Positions 27,392 through 36,782 of a DNA stretch of 64,000 nt are shown in pieces; within the stretch, counting starts at the first letter, position 1, and each line of letters opens with the position of its first letter. The stretch comes from an uncultured Dehalococcoidia bacterium (GTDB lineage: Bacteria > Chloroflexota > Dehalococcoidia > Lucifugimonadales > CATQGZ01), in NCBI GenBank assembly GCA_958295685.1, contig OY282365.1:2418001-2482000 (forward strand). Direction: 5' to 3'. A program made the position numbers and the translations under genes. A model generated the notes under the pieces. That model worked only from the letters and a program-made list of their open reading frames with translations. It ran no database searches and was not told where the DNA came from.

Positions 27392-28831
27392 TCAGACGCT
27401 GCCCGCCGACTGTCCTACGGTGAGCACTCTCAGGAGATTGGTGCCGCCGGAGACGCCGATGGGCAGTCCGGCCACCAGTATGACGAGGTCGCCCTGCTTG
27501 ACGTCCATGGCCTCGACCACCCTGCGCTCTCCTATTTTGAAGAAGTCGTCCACTCCTGACAGTCTGTCCACCGTCTGCGGCACCACGCCCCATCGGAGAA
27601 GGAGTTGTCTTCGGACGCGTTCGCTCGGCGTGACCGCCAGGACGGGTTGCTGGGGGCGGTACTTCGACACGCGCCCGGCCGTTGCGCCCGACTCGGTGAA
27701 CGCCACGATCGCCTTCGCCTTCAATTGGTGGGCGGTGCGGCAGGCGTCGTAGCTGATCGCGTCGTCGGTCTCCTCTACCAGGTGCAGCGCCTTTTCCTCG
27801 ATCATGGACTCGTAGGGCAGGACGGCCTCGGCCTCGATGGCGACGCGCGCCATCAGGTCGACGGCCTGGACCGGATACTTGCCTATCGACGTCTCGCCGG
27901 AGAGCATGACGGCGTCCGTGCCGTCGAAGACGGCGTTGGCGACGTCTGTGACTTCGGCCCGAGTCGGCACTGGGGAGTCGATCATCGACTCCAGCATCTG
28001 GGTCGCGGTTATCACCGGCTTGCCGATCTCGTTGCACAGCCGTATGAGCTCCTTCTGTATCGCCGGCACCTTCTCCAGAGGCAGGTCGACCCCCAAGTCT
28101 CCCCGGGCGACCATGATGGAGTCGCTGGCCTGGAGGATGGTTTCCATCCTGTCCACGGCCTCAGACCGTTCGATCTTGGTTATGATCTGCGCCTCGCTGC
28201 CCATTCCTCTGAGGACATCCCTGGCCGATCTGACGTCCTCCTCCTCGGTGACTACGGACAGAGCAACGAAGTCGGCGTCCTGCTCGGCGGCGAACTTGAG
28301 CGCCGCGATGGTCTGTTCGCTCTGGAACGGCTGCGACGGGGCCTTGCCGGGCGTCGTGACACCTCGTCTCTCCGTTATCCTGCCGCCCGCGACGACTCGG
28401 CACCGCACGTCCACTCCATCGACTGAGATGACTGTCAGCTCGATCAGGCCGTCGTCGATCAGGACCGGGCGCCCCGGCGAGGCGTCGTGGTGGATACCCG
28501 GCGGCGACACGGCCGCGATCTCGCGGTTCCCGACGAGGTCGCGGCTGGTGAGGGTGAACTCGTCGCCGGTCTTCAGTTCCACTGCACCCGGCGACAACGG
28601 CCCGGTCCGGTACTTCGGGCCCGGCACGTCGACCATAACGGCCACCGGCTCGTCCGATCGTCTGGCCTCTTGCCGCACTCTCTCTATCGCGAGCGCGTGG
28701 GAGTCGAGCGAGCCGTGCGAGAGGTTCAGCCGGGCGATGCTCATTCCTGCTTCGATGAGAGCCCTGACGGTCTCCGGGCTTTCGGTGGAGGGGCCCATAG
28801 TGCAGACTATCTTGGTCTTGGGCCGTCCCAT
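27392..28831 (-). CDS. pyk: pyruvate kinase
   Basis: Converts phosphoenolpyruvate and ADP to pyruvate and ATP. Motifs: TKIVCTMGPSTES at the start, SIARLNLSHG, the KIERSEAVDRMETI substrate-lysine region, MVARGDLGVDLPLEKVP, and ATQMLESMIDSPVPTRAEVTDVANAV in two conserved halves. The C-terminal domain is present (SKYRPQQPVLAVTPSE), giving 479 residues without the extra PEP-utilising domain of some bacteria. ATG 28831 is used. TTG 28852 is possible and has a G-rich tract upstream. It is divergent from the zinc-ribbon gene. Confidence 0.95.
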   Translation of the reverse strand: MGRPKTKIVCTMGPSTESPETVRALIEAGMSIARLNLSHGSLDSHALAIERVRQEARRSDEPVAVMVDVPGPKYRTGPLSPGAVELKTGDEFTLTSRDLVGNREIAAVSPPGIHHDASPGRPVLIDDGLIELTVISVDGVDVRCRVVAGGRITERRGVTTPGKAPSQPFQSEQTIAALKFAAEQDADFVALSVVTEEEDVRSARDVLRGMGSEAQIITKIERSEAVDRMETILQASDSIMVARGDLGVDLPLEKVPAIQKELIRLCNEIGKPVITATQMLESMIDSPVPTRAEVTDVANAVFDGTDAVMLSGETSIGKYPVQAVDLMARVAIEAEAVLPYESMIEEKALHLVEETDDAISYDACRTAHQLKAKAIVAFTESGATAGRVSKYRPQQPVLAVTPSERVRRQLLLRWGVVPQTVDRLSGVDDFFKIGERRVVEAMDVKQGDLVILVAGLPIGVSGGTNLLRVLTVGQSAGSV

Positions 28832-28956
28832 CGCATGAGGACCAGAGCTCAATCTGCCAACCCCCTAATCGAAGCGGGTCTGGTGACACTGCACTATCGG
28901 CCCTCGCAGAGTACATGGGGACGGGGGGATAATCAAGCAGGTGCACTTGGTACGCA

Positions 28957-28985
28957 TTGGAGAAGAGGGCGGGTTCGGTTAGAAT
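28957..28985 (+). promoter_or_regulatory. promoter of the zinc-ribbon gene
   Basis: TTGGAG (28957-28962), 17-bp spacer, TAGAAT (28980-28985), 44 bp before the ATG at 29030. It lies in the 198-bp divergent gap between pyruvate kinase and the zinc-ribbon gene. Confidence 0.55.
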
Positions 28986-29029
28986 GTCTGCGCCCACAAC
29001 GCATCCCTGCTGTCAGAGGGCCTTCGCCG

Positions 29030-29728
29030 ATGAGCGTTAGACAGCTTTACGAGCTTCAGCAGATGGACTCCGACCTTGACGCCCGCGAGGGGTCGCTGGC
29101 CGAGGTGCGTCTTCGGCTCTACGATGAATCGGACCTGGAGGCCGCCAGGCGGCGCGTCGTGGAGTTGAACAGGCGCCTCGAGGATCAGGCTGCGGCCCGG
29201 CGCCCGGTGGAGATGCGCGCCCGTGATATTGAAGACAGGCTCACGGCAGTCGATGCGCGGCTCTATGGCGGCTCCATTACCAATCAGAGGGAGCTCGAGG
29301 CCCAGCATGAGGAGCGGAGCTACCTACAGGAGCAGCTCACGGCCGAGGAGGACGGGCTCCTAGAGATCATGTTGGTATCCGAAGAGACACAGAACGGCGC
29401 CGACGTGGCCGCGGCCGCGGTTGCGGAGATGGAGGCCAGGCGAGCGGAGGCCCGACCCGGGCTCATGGCTTCAGAGGAGAACCTGAGCCGGGAGCTGGAC
29501 GAGCTCAGAGCGGAGCGTGAAGAGGCCGCCTCGCGCATCGACCCGTCCGTCCTGGCAACCTACGACTCGCTGCGGAAGAGTCGAGGCGGTCAGGCCGTGG
29601 CAGGGGTCGAGAGGGGAATGTGCAAGGGGTGCCGCCTCTCGCTGCCCAGCATGGACGTTCAGCGGGCCAAGGCGTCGAGCGTCCCCGTACAGTGCAGCAG
29701 CTGCCGGCGGATACTGTTCGTCCAGTGA
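29030..29728 (+). CDS. coiled-coil protein with C-terminal C4 zinc ribbon
   Basis: 232 residues. Residues 5-165 form a long charged coiled coil rich in Glu, Arg and Ala. The C-terminus has CKGC ... CSSC, a four-Cys zinc ribbon. This is the CT398/zf-RING_7 type of bacterial protein, thought to bind nucleic acids or act around secretion; the biological role is not settled. The motif SITNQRELEAQHEE in the middle is typical of the family. ATG 29030 gives the usual MSVRQLYELQQMDSDLD start. It is followed 40 nt later by the recombinase-like gene, so the two may share a transcript. Confidence 0.82.
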   Translation: MSVRQLYELQQMDSDLDAREGSLAEVRLRLYDESDLEAARRRVVELNRRLEDQAAARRPVEMRARDIEDRLTAVDARLYGGSITNQRELEAQHEERSYLQEQLTAEEDGLLEIMLVSEETQNGADVAAAAVAEMEARRAEARPGLMASEENLSRELDELRAEREEAASRIDPSVLATYDSLRKSRGGQAVAGVERGMCKGCRLSLPSMDVQRAKASSVPVQCSSCRRILFVQ

Positions 29729-29768
29729 GTCCGGTACGCGGGGGCGGCCGGTCTCCGCGCCGTCGATC

Positions 29769-31100
29769 ATGCTTGCCATAGGCTACTTCCGGCTCCATGA
29801 GTCGGACATCCCGCTCGAGCAACTCGAAAGGACGTTTGCGGAGTACTGCGGCCTCAACCTGCATCAGCCCATGGGGGTGTTCGTGGATGCCGGGCCCGGG
29901 CCGCCTTACCCCGAATACGGCAGGATGATGGCGCACATGGCGGGGTCGTCGAGCGATTTCCTGGTCGTGGCGCCCGGCGCAGGGCATCTCGGCGCCGATC
30001 TGGAGACTGTCGCCCGCTCCGTCCTGGAGCTCGAACAGGCCGGAGCAAAGGTGACCTGCGACGACGACCTCCCGGATCCGCTCCAGAATGCGCTTTCGAC
30101 CATCGGGGTCGGGAACGTGTCCCGAGAGCGCAGCGACCGGATCAAGGCCTCGATGCGGAGGCTGGCGGTCGAGGGCCGCAGTCTCGGCCGTCCGCCCTAC
30201 GGTTACCGGAACGGGCCTGCCGGTGTTCTCGAGGTGCAGCCGGAAGAGGCGGAAGTCGTGAGGCTGGTCTACAGGCTGTACACGGAGGATCGGCACGGCC
30301 TCCGCCTGACAGCCCGCGTCCTCAACGAGCGCGGCCTCAGGACACGCAGGGGCGGTGGGTGGAACGTCGCCACGCTGAGGGACATGCTGAGGAACCCGGT
30401 GTACGTTGGGACCTACACCAGGTTCGGACTGCGCGTTCCCAGGAGCCACGACGCTATAGTCGACGCCGAGACCTTCCGGGCCGCCCAGGACATCTTCAGG
30501 GAGCGCAGGCGCAGGGTCAGCGCGCCCGCCTCCGAACCGTTCCTGCTGTCGGGCATCGCGTACTGCGCCGAGTGCGGGAACAGGATGATCGGCGTCACCC
30601 GCCGGCAGACTTGGAGGCGCAGGGACCACAGCTGGCGCAGAGGGGTCTACCGCTACTACCAGTGCCAGTCTCGCAGCAATATGAGCGTCTGCCGGTATCA
30701 CACCTGGAGGGCGGAGGCGCTGGAAGCCCGCGTTCTGGCGATGATTACCGATCTCCTGAGTGGGGAGCAGCCGGAGGGCGCTGACCTCAGAATGACCGAG
30801 CGCACAGGGAGGCTCAGGGAGACGCTGGAGCAGCGGACGGCCAATGCCGAGCGGCGGTTTCTGCGCGCCCTCACGCGGGTTGCGTCGGGGGAGATGCCGA
30901 CGTCGTCACTCGCCGCGTGTCTGGCCGAGCTCGATTCTCTGCGCCGCCGCTCGGGCGCAGGTCCCGACTCGCGTCCGGAGGATGCCCGATCCACCCTGGC
31001 AGGGTGGGACACGCTGGACGTCTCCGAGAGACAGGATTTCCTGAGTCGGCAGATAGGCCGTGTCGTGGTGGGGGACGATACGATAGAGTTGGCCGCGTAG
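29769..31100 (+). CDS. serine recombinase-like protein lacking the catalytic serine
   Basis: 443 residues. An N-terminal resolvase-like domain (1-130) begins AIGYFRLHESD; large serine recombinases have Y-x-R-x-S here, so the nucleophile position is His10. The downstream Asp-Arg-(Leu/Phe)-x-Arg motif is also missing. The Recombinase domain (GRPPYGYRNGPAGVLEVQPEEAE...) and a zinc ribbon (CAECGNRM ... CQSRSNMSVC) are intact, followed by a coiled-coil tail. It probably binds DNA but cannot cut it: a domesticated or decaying recombinase. It ends 40 bp before rnpB. No attachment sites were found. Confidence 0.8.
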   Translation: MLAIGYFRLHESDIPLEQLERTFAEYCGLNLHQPMGVFVDAGPGPPYPEYGRMMAHMAGSSSDFLVVAPGAGHLGADLETVARSVLELEQAGAKVTCDDDLPDPLQNALSTIGVGNVSRERSDRIKASMRRLAVEGRSLGRPPYGYRNGPAGVLEVQPEEAEVVRLVYRLYTEDRHGLRLTARVLNERGLRTRRGGGWNVATLRDMLRNPVYVGTYTRFGLRVPRSHDAIVDAETFRAAQDIFRERRRRVSAPASEPFLLSGIAYCAECGNRMIGVTRRQTWRRRDHSWRRGVYRYYQCQSRSNMSVCRYHTWRAEALEARVLAMITDLLSGEQPEGADLRMTERTGRLRETLEQRTANAERRFLRALTRVASGEMPTSSLAACLAELDSLRRRSGAGPDSRPEDARSTLAGWDTLDVSERQDFLSRQIGRVVVGDDTIELAA

Positions 31101-31140
31101 GAGTGTACCTGCCTCAGGCCCGATGGTAGAATTGACTCGG

Positions 31141-31533
31141 GCCCGAGGCAGCCGGGCGGCCGCTCCGATTCGTCGGGGAGGAAAGTCCGAGCTCCTCCAG
31201 GCAGGATGCCCGCTAACGGCGGGGCGGGGCGACCCGACGGAAAGTGCCACAGAAACATACCGCCCTTCCGTCTTCGGGAGGGTGAGGGTGAAAAGGTGGG
31301 GTAAGAGCCCACCGCTCCGGTGGTGACACCGGAGGCCAGGCAAACCCCATCCGGAGCAAGGCCTAATAGCGGGACCATGGGCGCCTGGCCCGTCCCCGGG
31401 TTGGCCGCACGACCCTGTCCGCAAGGGCAGGGCTAGATAGATGGCCGCCGCCGGCCGTTCATCGGGACGACGCCCGCGGGTGTAAACCGTTGCGCGGCGC
31501 GGTACAGAACTCGGCTTACAGGCCGCCTCGGGC
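31141..31533 (+). ncRNA. rnpB: RNase P RNA (M1-type, class A)
   Basis: Catalytic RNA that matures tRNA 5' ends. Conserved blocks are present in order: GAGGAAAGTCCGAGCTCC (31180s), ACAGAAACATACCGCC, GGTAAGAGCCCACCG, GCAAACCCCATCC, AGATAGATGGCCGCC and ACAGAACTCGGCTTACA. The ends pair as P1: GCCCGAGGC (31141-31149) with GCCTCGGGC (31525-31533), which sets the boundaries. It is 393 nt. A TAGAAT hexamer at 31127-31132 is a likely -10 box. It lies between the recombinase-like gene and the polysaccharide cluster. Confidence 0.96.
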
Positions 31534-31627
31534 CTGGGGCCTGCCGGTTGGTGTGTTATGGAGCGTTATCTCACCGGGTGTGAGGCATGAGCCGGCAAGT
31601 GAAACTCGGATGGCGCCCGGCAGCCGT

Positions 31628-33703
31628 ATGAAATCCCTGATAGCCCGCTTCCTCCCCGAATCCGACCGGCGCGTGACGCGGCAGACCCTGTGGATGGGCG
31701 GGATAGTGGTCGTCCAACTGCTGGGCGGGCTCGCGCAGGTGTCCCTGTCCGCCAGGATTCTCGGGCCGGAGGGCTTCGGCGTCCTGGCCGTCATCATCGC
31801 TGCCACATCTATCATCCACGGGTTGATAGCCATGCCGGGGGGCGACGCCGTCACCGCCTTCGTGACGCGGAGCGTGACCGAGGGGCGGCCCGAGGAGGCG
31901 GCCCGCATATTGCGTTTCACCCTGGCGGTGTCACTGGGCCTGTCGCTCGTTGCATACACCGTCATCGCGGCCCTCACTCTCACGGCCAGCGCCATGCTGG
32001 GACTCGACCCGGCCCACGCGGACGCGGCGCTCCTGTACGGCTTGGTGGGTATCCTTGTGGTTACCGATGCGGGGAACCTGGCGGTGCTGAGGCTGGCCGA
32101 CCGGGTTTCGCTGGGTCTGGCCGTTGTCTCCGCGAGCGTCCTGACACGGGTCGGCTTGCTTGTTGCGGCGTTGTTGACTGGCGGGGGGATGCTGGATATT
32201 GTCTTGGCGCATGTTGCGGGCGCCGCGGTAAATGGAGTCGGGCTGTTCGCCGCAGCCGCGGTGACGGCGCGGCTGGCGGGTGTAACGGGTTTCCTGCGCT
32301 CCCTGTCGATCAAGGTTCCGAGGAGTATAGTGCGATTCCAGGCGGGGACATTCACGGTAGGGGTTATGGGTACACTGTCCGAGCATGTGGGCCCCATTCT
32401 GGTCGCTCAATTCGCAGGCGTGGCCGATGCAGGGCTGTACCGCGCGGCAAAGCAGGTCGTGGACACGGCAAGACGACCGTTCCAGCCACTGGTGGCAGGC
32501 GTGCAGCCCGAGTACAGCAGGAGCTGGTACTCACGCGAGGGAGGGAATCTTCGCCGCACGGCGCTGCGGTTCACTCTGCTGGCGCTCGCGTTGGCCGCCG
32601 CTGGATTCGGGGCGCTTGCCATCTTCCGCGAACCTGTGACCCTGCTCGTTCTGGGAGACGGCTTCTCAGGCGTCATTCCGCTGCTTCTCATCATGTCCCT
32701 GGGGTCTTTGGTCGCTGCCGGCATATCGCCGCTCGCCGTACTGCCTCAAGCCGTAGGGCGTATTCGGCCATCGCTGGTAGCATGGGGGGCGGCTTTCGCC
32801 GCATTCCTTACCGCCATGGTGTTTCTGACGCCTCTGTACGGCGCGGTGGGAGCGGCATGGGCCAATACGGCGCAGCACGTGGTTTGGAGTGTAGTGGCGG
32901 CCCCATTCATAGTCTCGATACTGCGGCAGAGCTATCTACGGAATGAGGCAGGGGCGGCAGGAGAAAAAGCGGCGTCGGCTAGGGAATATTATCTCGACCC
33001 CCGAACGATGGTATCCTATGAACGAAACGAAGCTAGGTATAGGAGGGGCCGAAGCCTCTTGGACGATTACGTGGAAAATGATCTGATACGCCTCTTGTTC
33101 GCTCGATACCTGAAAGAAGAGCACAATATACTGGAGATAGGCTCATACTCCGGAAGGATTACCAGAAAGCTGGAATCTTACTCCAAGAATATTACCGTCT
33201 CAGATACCGCGCCTGAAATCCTTCGCAAGTTCCAATATCCGAAGATGGTCTTGGATTTGAGCGCCAACCCCAATGAGATTGTGGATGAGCGGTCCTTTGA
33301 CACCATAATCTCCATTGGACATCAAGTCAGTCTTTGCGGCGACATAGCCAACGCAATCACTGTCTTCGACAAGTTGCTGACCCCGGACGGCATCTTGATA
33401 TTCGATGTCTGGAACGAATCTCTGCCGGAGAGGTACGATCCGCCATATCCCATACAGAAAAGCAGCAGGAAGGGAATCCAGGAAATCCTCAAAAGTTCAG
33501 GCTTCGAGTTGAAAGAGTACAGATCGGGATGCCGCCTGCCATTCGTATTCCACATGGCGTTCTCAGTGCTGTTCGGCAGGGCAAAGAACTCCATCCTGCT
33601 CGATCTGTTGCTGAGGCTGGAGAAATTGACCTTCCGGATCGGGCTGTTTGAAGGTCGAGAACATAGCCAGATCTTCATAGCCGCTAGGATCCCAGCCAAG
33701 TGA
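31628..33703 (+). CDS. oligosaccharide flippase (Wzx-like) fused to a SAM-dependent methyltransferase
   Basis: 691 residues. Residues 1-445 are a polytopic membrane domain of the polysaccharide-export/MVF family (about 12-14 helices, GPEGFGVLAVIIA near the start). Residues 480-690 form a Rossmann methyltransferase with ILEIGSYSGRITRKL, an acidic VSDTAPEIL loop and TPDGILIFDVWN. The second half is visibly AT-richer than the first. The frame is continuous, so it is a genuine fusion or the result of recombination joining two genes. ATG 31628 is chosen; ATG 31610 is possible, neither has a good ribosome site. It overlaps the deacetylase gene by 4 nt. Confidence 0.8.
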   Translation: MKSLIARFLPESDRRVTRQTLWMGGIVVVQLLGGLAQVSLSARILGPEGFGVLAVIIAATSIIHGLIAMPGGDAVTAFVTRSVTEGRPEEAARILRFTLAVSLGLSLVAYTVIAALTLTASAMLGLDPAHADAALLYGLVGILVVTDAGNLAVLRLADRVSLGLAVVSASVLTRVGLLVAALLTGGGMLDIVLAHVAGAAVNGVGLFAAAAVTARLAGVTGFLRSLSIKVPRSIVRFQAGTFTVGVMGTLSEHVGPILVAQFAGVADAGLYRAAKQVVDTARRPFQPLVAGVQPEYSRSWYSREGGNLRRTALRFTLLALALAAAGFGALAIFREPVTLLVLGDGFSGVIPLLLIMSLGSLVAAGISPLAVLPQAVGRIRPSLVAWGAAFAAFLTAMVFLTPLYGAVGAAWANTAQHVVWSVVAAPFIVSILRQSYLRNEAGAAGEKAASAREYYLDPRTMVSYERNEARYRRGRSLLDDYVENDLIRLLFARYLKEEHNILEIGSYSGRITRKLESYSKNITVSDTAPEILRKFQYPKMVLDLSANPNEIVDERSFDTIISIGHQVSLCGDIANAITVFDKLLTPDGILIFDVWNESLPERYDPPYPIQKSSRKGIQEILKSSGFELKEYRSGCRLPFVFHMAFSVLFGRAKNSILLDLLLRLEKLTFRIGLFEGREHSQIFIAARIPAK

Positions 33704-34524
33704 ATTACTTCGTCCTGACCAACGACCCAGACCACGGTCTTCTCGATAACTATCGGAAGGTATTCTGTGAATTGGGCAGGGTGGGCATCTTTGTCACCAC
33801 GGCGGTTTTCTGCACTCTGAAAGAGGACGCTTCAGCGCTGTCCAAGCATTGTTTCAGGAATGAAACGCACTGCTTGGAGGATGAAGCGTATAGAGACTTC
33901 ATGCTGGAGCTGAGAGACCTGGGGCATGAGATTGCCCTGCACGGGTATTCACAAGTAAGCGATACGCGCGATGAATTCCAGAAGGGAATCGAGCTATTCC
34001 ACGGTGTCTTTAGTGAGTATCCCGCGATATACATCGAGCACGGCGGACATCCCAGGTCCCATCCGCCGGGTATGTGCAAGAGGGAAAACCTGAAGAAGGA
34101 AGGCGCTGTTCCGAATAGCCCTTACTTTATCAAGGACATCGTCAGAGACGCGTTCGATCTGGTATGGACTCACGATTATCTGCTGGACGGCGTGTACAGT
34201 CCGTTGACAGCGGCGGATATCTTTCACCTGGAAGACGGCATACTCTATTTCAAGAGATGGAGGATGACTCATATTCCAAAGCTGGTGACAAACCTGTCTC
34301 GAGATTTGAATACGATAGTGGGATATACTCATTTCGGTTATCGCGGCTACGAAAGCAGATCCTGGATCGGAAATCTTTTTCGTAGGAACGTGCGATTCGA
34401 ATGGTGGAGCGAAAAGAACCTGCACAAGACAACGAATTCGTTGGCGGAAATACTGGATGAGCGCCGTCTGAAGAGCCTCACGCTTTCCGACTTGCTGAAG
34501 ACCGCAAGGCAGAACGAAGATTGA
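33700..34524 (+). CDS. polysaccharide deacetylase-like (CE4/NodB fold) protein
   Basis: 274 residues, likely to remove acetyl groups from a sugar or to be a relative without that activity. Support is modest: an early TNDPDHG stretch at the place of the usual TFDDG, then LRDLGHEIALHGYSQ with the H-x(4)-H metal motif typical of the family, and a conserved GYTHFGYRG late. GTG 33700 overlaps the previous stop, and the stop overlaps the next start, so the cluster is translationally coupled. It probably acts on the polymer or its lipid-linked precursor. Confidence 0.65.
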   Translation: MNYFVLTNDPDHGLLDNYRKVFCELGRVGIFVTTAVFCTLKEDASALSKHCFRNETHCLEDEAYRDFMLELRDLGHEIALHGYSQVSDTRDEFQKGIELFHGVFSEYPAIYIEHGGHPRSHPPGMCKRENLKKEGAVPNSPYFIKDIVRDAFDLVWTHDYLLDGVYSPLTAADIFHLEDGILYFKRWRMTHIPKLVTNLSRDLNTIVGYTHFGYRGYESRSWIGNLFRRNVRFEWWSEKNLHKTTNSLAEILDERRLKSLTLSDLLKTARQNED

Positions 34525-35513
34525 CGAACAAACTTGACATCCTCGTATTGCAGCCGGATTTCAGCCGATATGTCTCGGCGTATTATCAGCACAGCTTCAC
34601 CGAGGCATTGGGTCGCGCCCACCGCATCTTCAGATACGGCCCAGGCTTGGAGGGCTACGACAGGCGGCATACGATAGACGATGTCCTGAAGCTCTGTCCG
34701 TTCGAGCCGGACCTGATATGCTTCGCCCCCGGATGGGAGATCGAAGACCCGATCGTTCCGGAGTTCGACCCGCATCCGGCCATTCGAGTTTCCAACGTAG
34801 GTATACCCAGCGTGATGGTGCTCAACAAGGAGTACAAGAAACTGGAAAGGAAGTTCCAGTTCATCCGGGACAACGCCATCGGCACGGTCTTTACAGTGCA
34901 TCACCACTACCGCCGGTGGCAGGAGCAAACGGGGGTTCCCTTCGTCCACTTTCCATTTGCCGTGGACACTACGCTGTTCCACGACTATTCCGAAAGGAAA
35001 CGCTACTCGCTGGGATTCTCTGGAAGACTGCACAGCCAATGGACCGACGTCAGGTCGAGAATCAAAAGCCGCATCTTCCTGCGCTGGCCCGTCAAGGCGC
35101 CCCGATACTGGCGCATCAGGCTGTTCTGGTCGGAGGGTTCTCGACTGCCCGGCTTTCGCCTGCCCAAAGGGGAAGACTATGCGCGGCTGATCAACCGGAG
35201 CAAGATATGGCTGGCTACCCCCAGCGCGGTTGACCTGGTAGGTCCACGCTTCTATGAAGTGATGGCCGCGAAGTCACTGCTGTTTTGCAGCAGGTCAGAC
35301 GCATACGCCGGATTGTTCGAGGACAAGACCCACTGCGTGATGTTCGACCCGGACCTCGGCGACTTCGATGATGTACTCTTCCACTATCTGAACCACGAGG
35401 ATGAACGCCAGGCGATCGTCGAGGCTGCTCATGCCCATATCATGGAAAACCACACGTGGGAACGGCGAATCGAGCAGTTCACGGACGCAGCTTCAGATAT
35501 TTGGAGGCGATGA
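34521..35513 (+). CDS. glycosyltransferase family 1-like (CgeB-like)
   Basis: 330 residues. The C-terminal half resembles GT-B glycosyltransferases: LGFSGRLHSQW, YARLINRSKIWLATPS, GPRFYEVMAAKSLLFC and a C-terminal helical block with HHE-type residues, as in spore maturation protein CgeB and GT1_2 domains. The donor is not deducible. TTG 34521 overlaps the preceding stop by 4 nt. It presumably adds one sugar in building the repeat unit exported by the Wzx-like protein. Confidence 0.75.
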   Translation: MTNKLDILVLQPDFSRYVSAYYQHSFTEALGRAHRIFRYGPGLEGYDRRHTIDDVLKLCPFEPDLICFAPGWEIEDPIVPEFDPHPAIRVSNVGIPSVMVLNKEYKKLERKFQFIRDNAIGTVFTVHHHYRRWQEQTGVPFVHFPFAVDTTLFHDYSERKRYSLGFSGRLHSQWTDVRSRIKSRIFLRWPVKAPRYWRIRLFWSEGSRLPGFRLPKGEDYARLINRSKIWLATPSAVDLVGPRFYEVMAAKSLLFCSRSDAYAGLFEDKTHCVMFDPDLGDFDDVLFHYLNHEDERQAIVEAAHAHIMENHTWERRIEQFTDAASDIWRR

Positions 35514-35516
35514 ATT

Positions 35517-36782
35517 ATGGTCAACCGTGTTTGCATCATCGGACTTGGGTACGTCGGTTTGCCCTCCGCAGTGCTCTTGGCGAAACACGGTGTTGAGGTG
35601 ATCGGTGTAGACATTGATGCCGAACGCGTGGCTGCTGTCAACTTGGGCCGAATAACGACAAATGAGTCTGGATTAGATCAGATGCTGCGCGATGTGGTGT
35701 CGTCTGGGATGTTGCGTGCCCAAGATGCGCCTATCGCCGCCGATGCCTTCATCATTGCTGTGCCTACTCCTGTCACTGCTGATTATACGCCCGATCTTAG
35801 CCAAGTTCGCGCCGCAGTGAACAGTTTGGCTTATTTGCTCGAAGTCGGAAATCTCGTTGTAGTAGAATCTACATTGCCTGTTGGTGGGACAGAGATGTGC
35901 TGCGAGTGGCTCGCTGAAGCGCGTTCTGACCTGTCCTTCCCTCATAGAGCAGGTGAAAGTAGCGACATTCGCGTTGGCTATTGTCCAGAACGAGTGTTGC
36001 CGGGGAATACTCTATTTGAAATGACACACAACGACCGTGTCATGGGCGGCATCACGCCTGCCTGCTCAATGGCCGTGTCTCAGATCTACCAAGTCTTTTC
36101 CCGAGGTGCCTGTCATACTACTGACGTTCGCACCGCGGAATTGGTCAAACTGGTTGAGAACGCTTACCGGGATGTCAACATCGCTTTCGCCAACGAAATA
36201 TCTAATGTATGCAATGCGCTGAGCGTTGATCCGTGGCTAATTCGCGATATAGCCAACAGTCATCCAAGGGTTGCTATGTTGAGACAAGGGCCAGGGGTAG
36301 GTGGGCACTGCATCTCTGTTGATCCTTGGTTCATGGTACATTCGGCGCCGGATGAGACGCCCCTGGTTCGCATAGCGCGCCAAGTCAATAGTGACAAACC
36401 ACGGCGAGTGGCTGAGCAAGTCATCTCTGTATGTAAGACCGTTGAAGATCCAGTTATTGCCTGCCTTGGCCTCGCGTACAAGGCAGACACCGATGATCTT
36501 CGTGGAAGTCCTTCGATATCTGTCATACAGCAACTCGGGGAATCGTTTCACGATCGGCTCCTGATCGTTGAACCGAATATCGCCGCTTTGCCGTCGGAGT
36601 TGGCCGGATATGCGCCAGGGTTAGTCGACCTCAATACCGCATTGGAAGGCGCGAATGTTATCGTCTTGCTCACTGATCACAAAGAATTTCATCGTGTTAG
36701 TTGGAAACAACTTTCGGGTAAAGGGATTGTTGATACCAGGGGTATATGGCGAAAGAATCCGAACTGTGGAGTAGATACATGA
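35517..36782 (+). CDS. wecC: UDP-N-acetyl-D-mannosamine dehydrogenase (nucleotide sugar dehydrogenase)
   Basis: Oxidises UDP-ManNAc to UDP-ManNAcA with two NAD+. N-terminal Rossmann motif CIIGLGYVGLPSAVLLA, middle KLVENAYRDVNIAFANE, the catalytic cysteine in GPGVGGHCISVDPW (about residue 265), and LAYKADTDDLRGSPS near the C-terminus. It is 421 residues. The choice of WecC over UDP-glucose dehydrogenase rests on the wecB gene 2 kb downstream and on PGVGGHCI followed by DPW. Codon usage is clearly AT-richer than in the surrounding genes, pointing to transfer. ATG 35517 is 3 nt after the previous stop. Confidence 0.88.
   Translation: MVNRVCIIGLGYVGLPSAVLLAKHGVEVIGVDIDAERVAAVNLGRITTNESGLDQMLRDVVSSGMLRAQDAPIAADAFIIAVPTPVTADYTPDLSQVRAAVNSLAYLLEVGNLVVVESTLPVGGTEMCCEWLAEARSDLSFPHRAGESSDIRVGYCPERVLPGNTLFEMTHNDRVMGGITPACSMAVSQIYQVFSRGACHTTDVRTAELVKLVENAYRDVNIAFANEISNVCNALSVDPWLIRDIANSHPRVAMLRQGPGVGGHCISVDPWFMVHSAPDETPLVRIARQVNSDKPRRVAEQVISVCKTVEDPVIACLGLAYKADTDDLRGSPSISVIQQLGESFHDRLLIVEPNIAALPSELAGYAPGLVDLNTALEGANVIVLLTDHKEFHRVSWKQLSGKGIVDTRGIWRKNPNCGVDT

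Noticed and set aside
31490..31627. N-terminal extension of the flippase fusion
   Set aside because: It would overlap the 3' end of rnpB, and the residues lack membrane-protein character.
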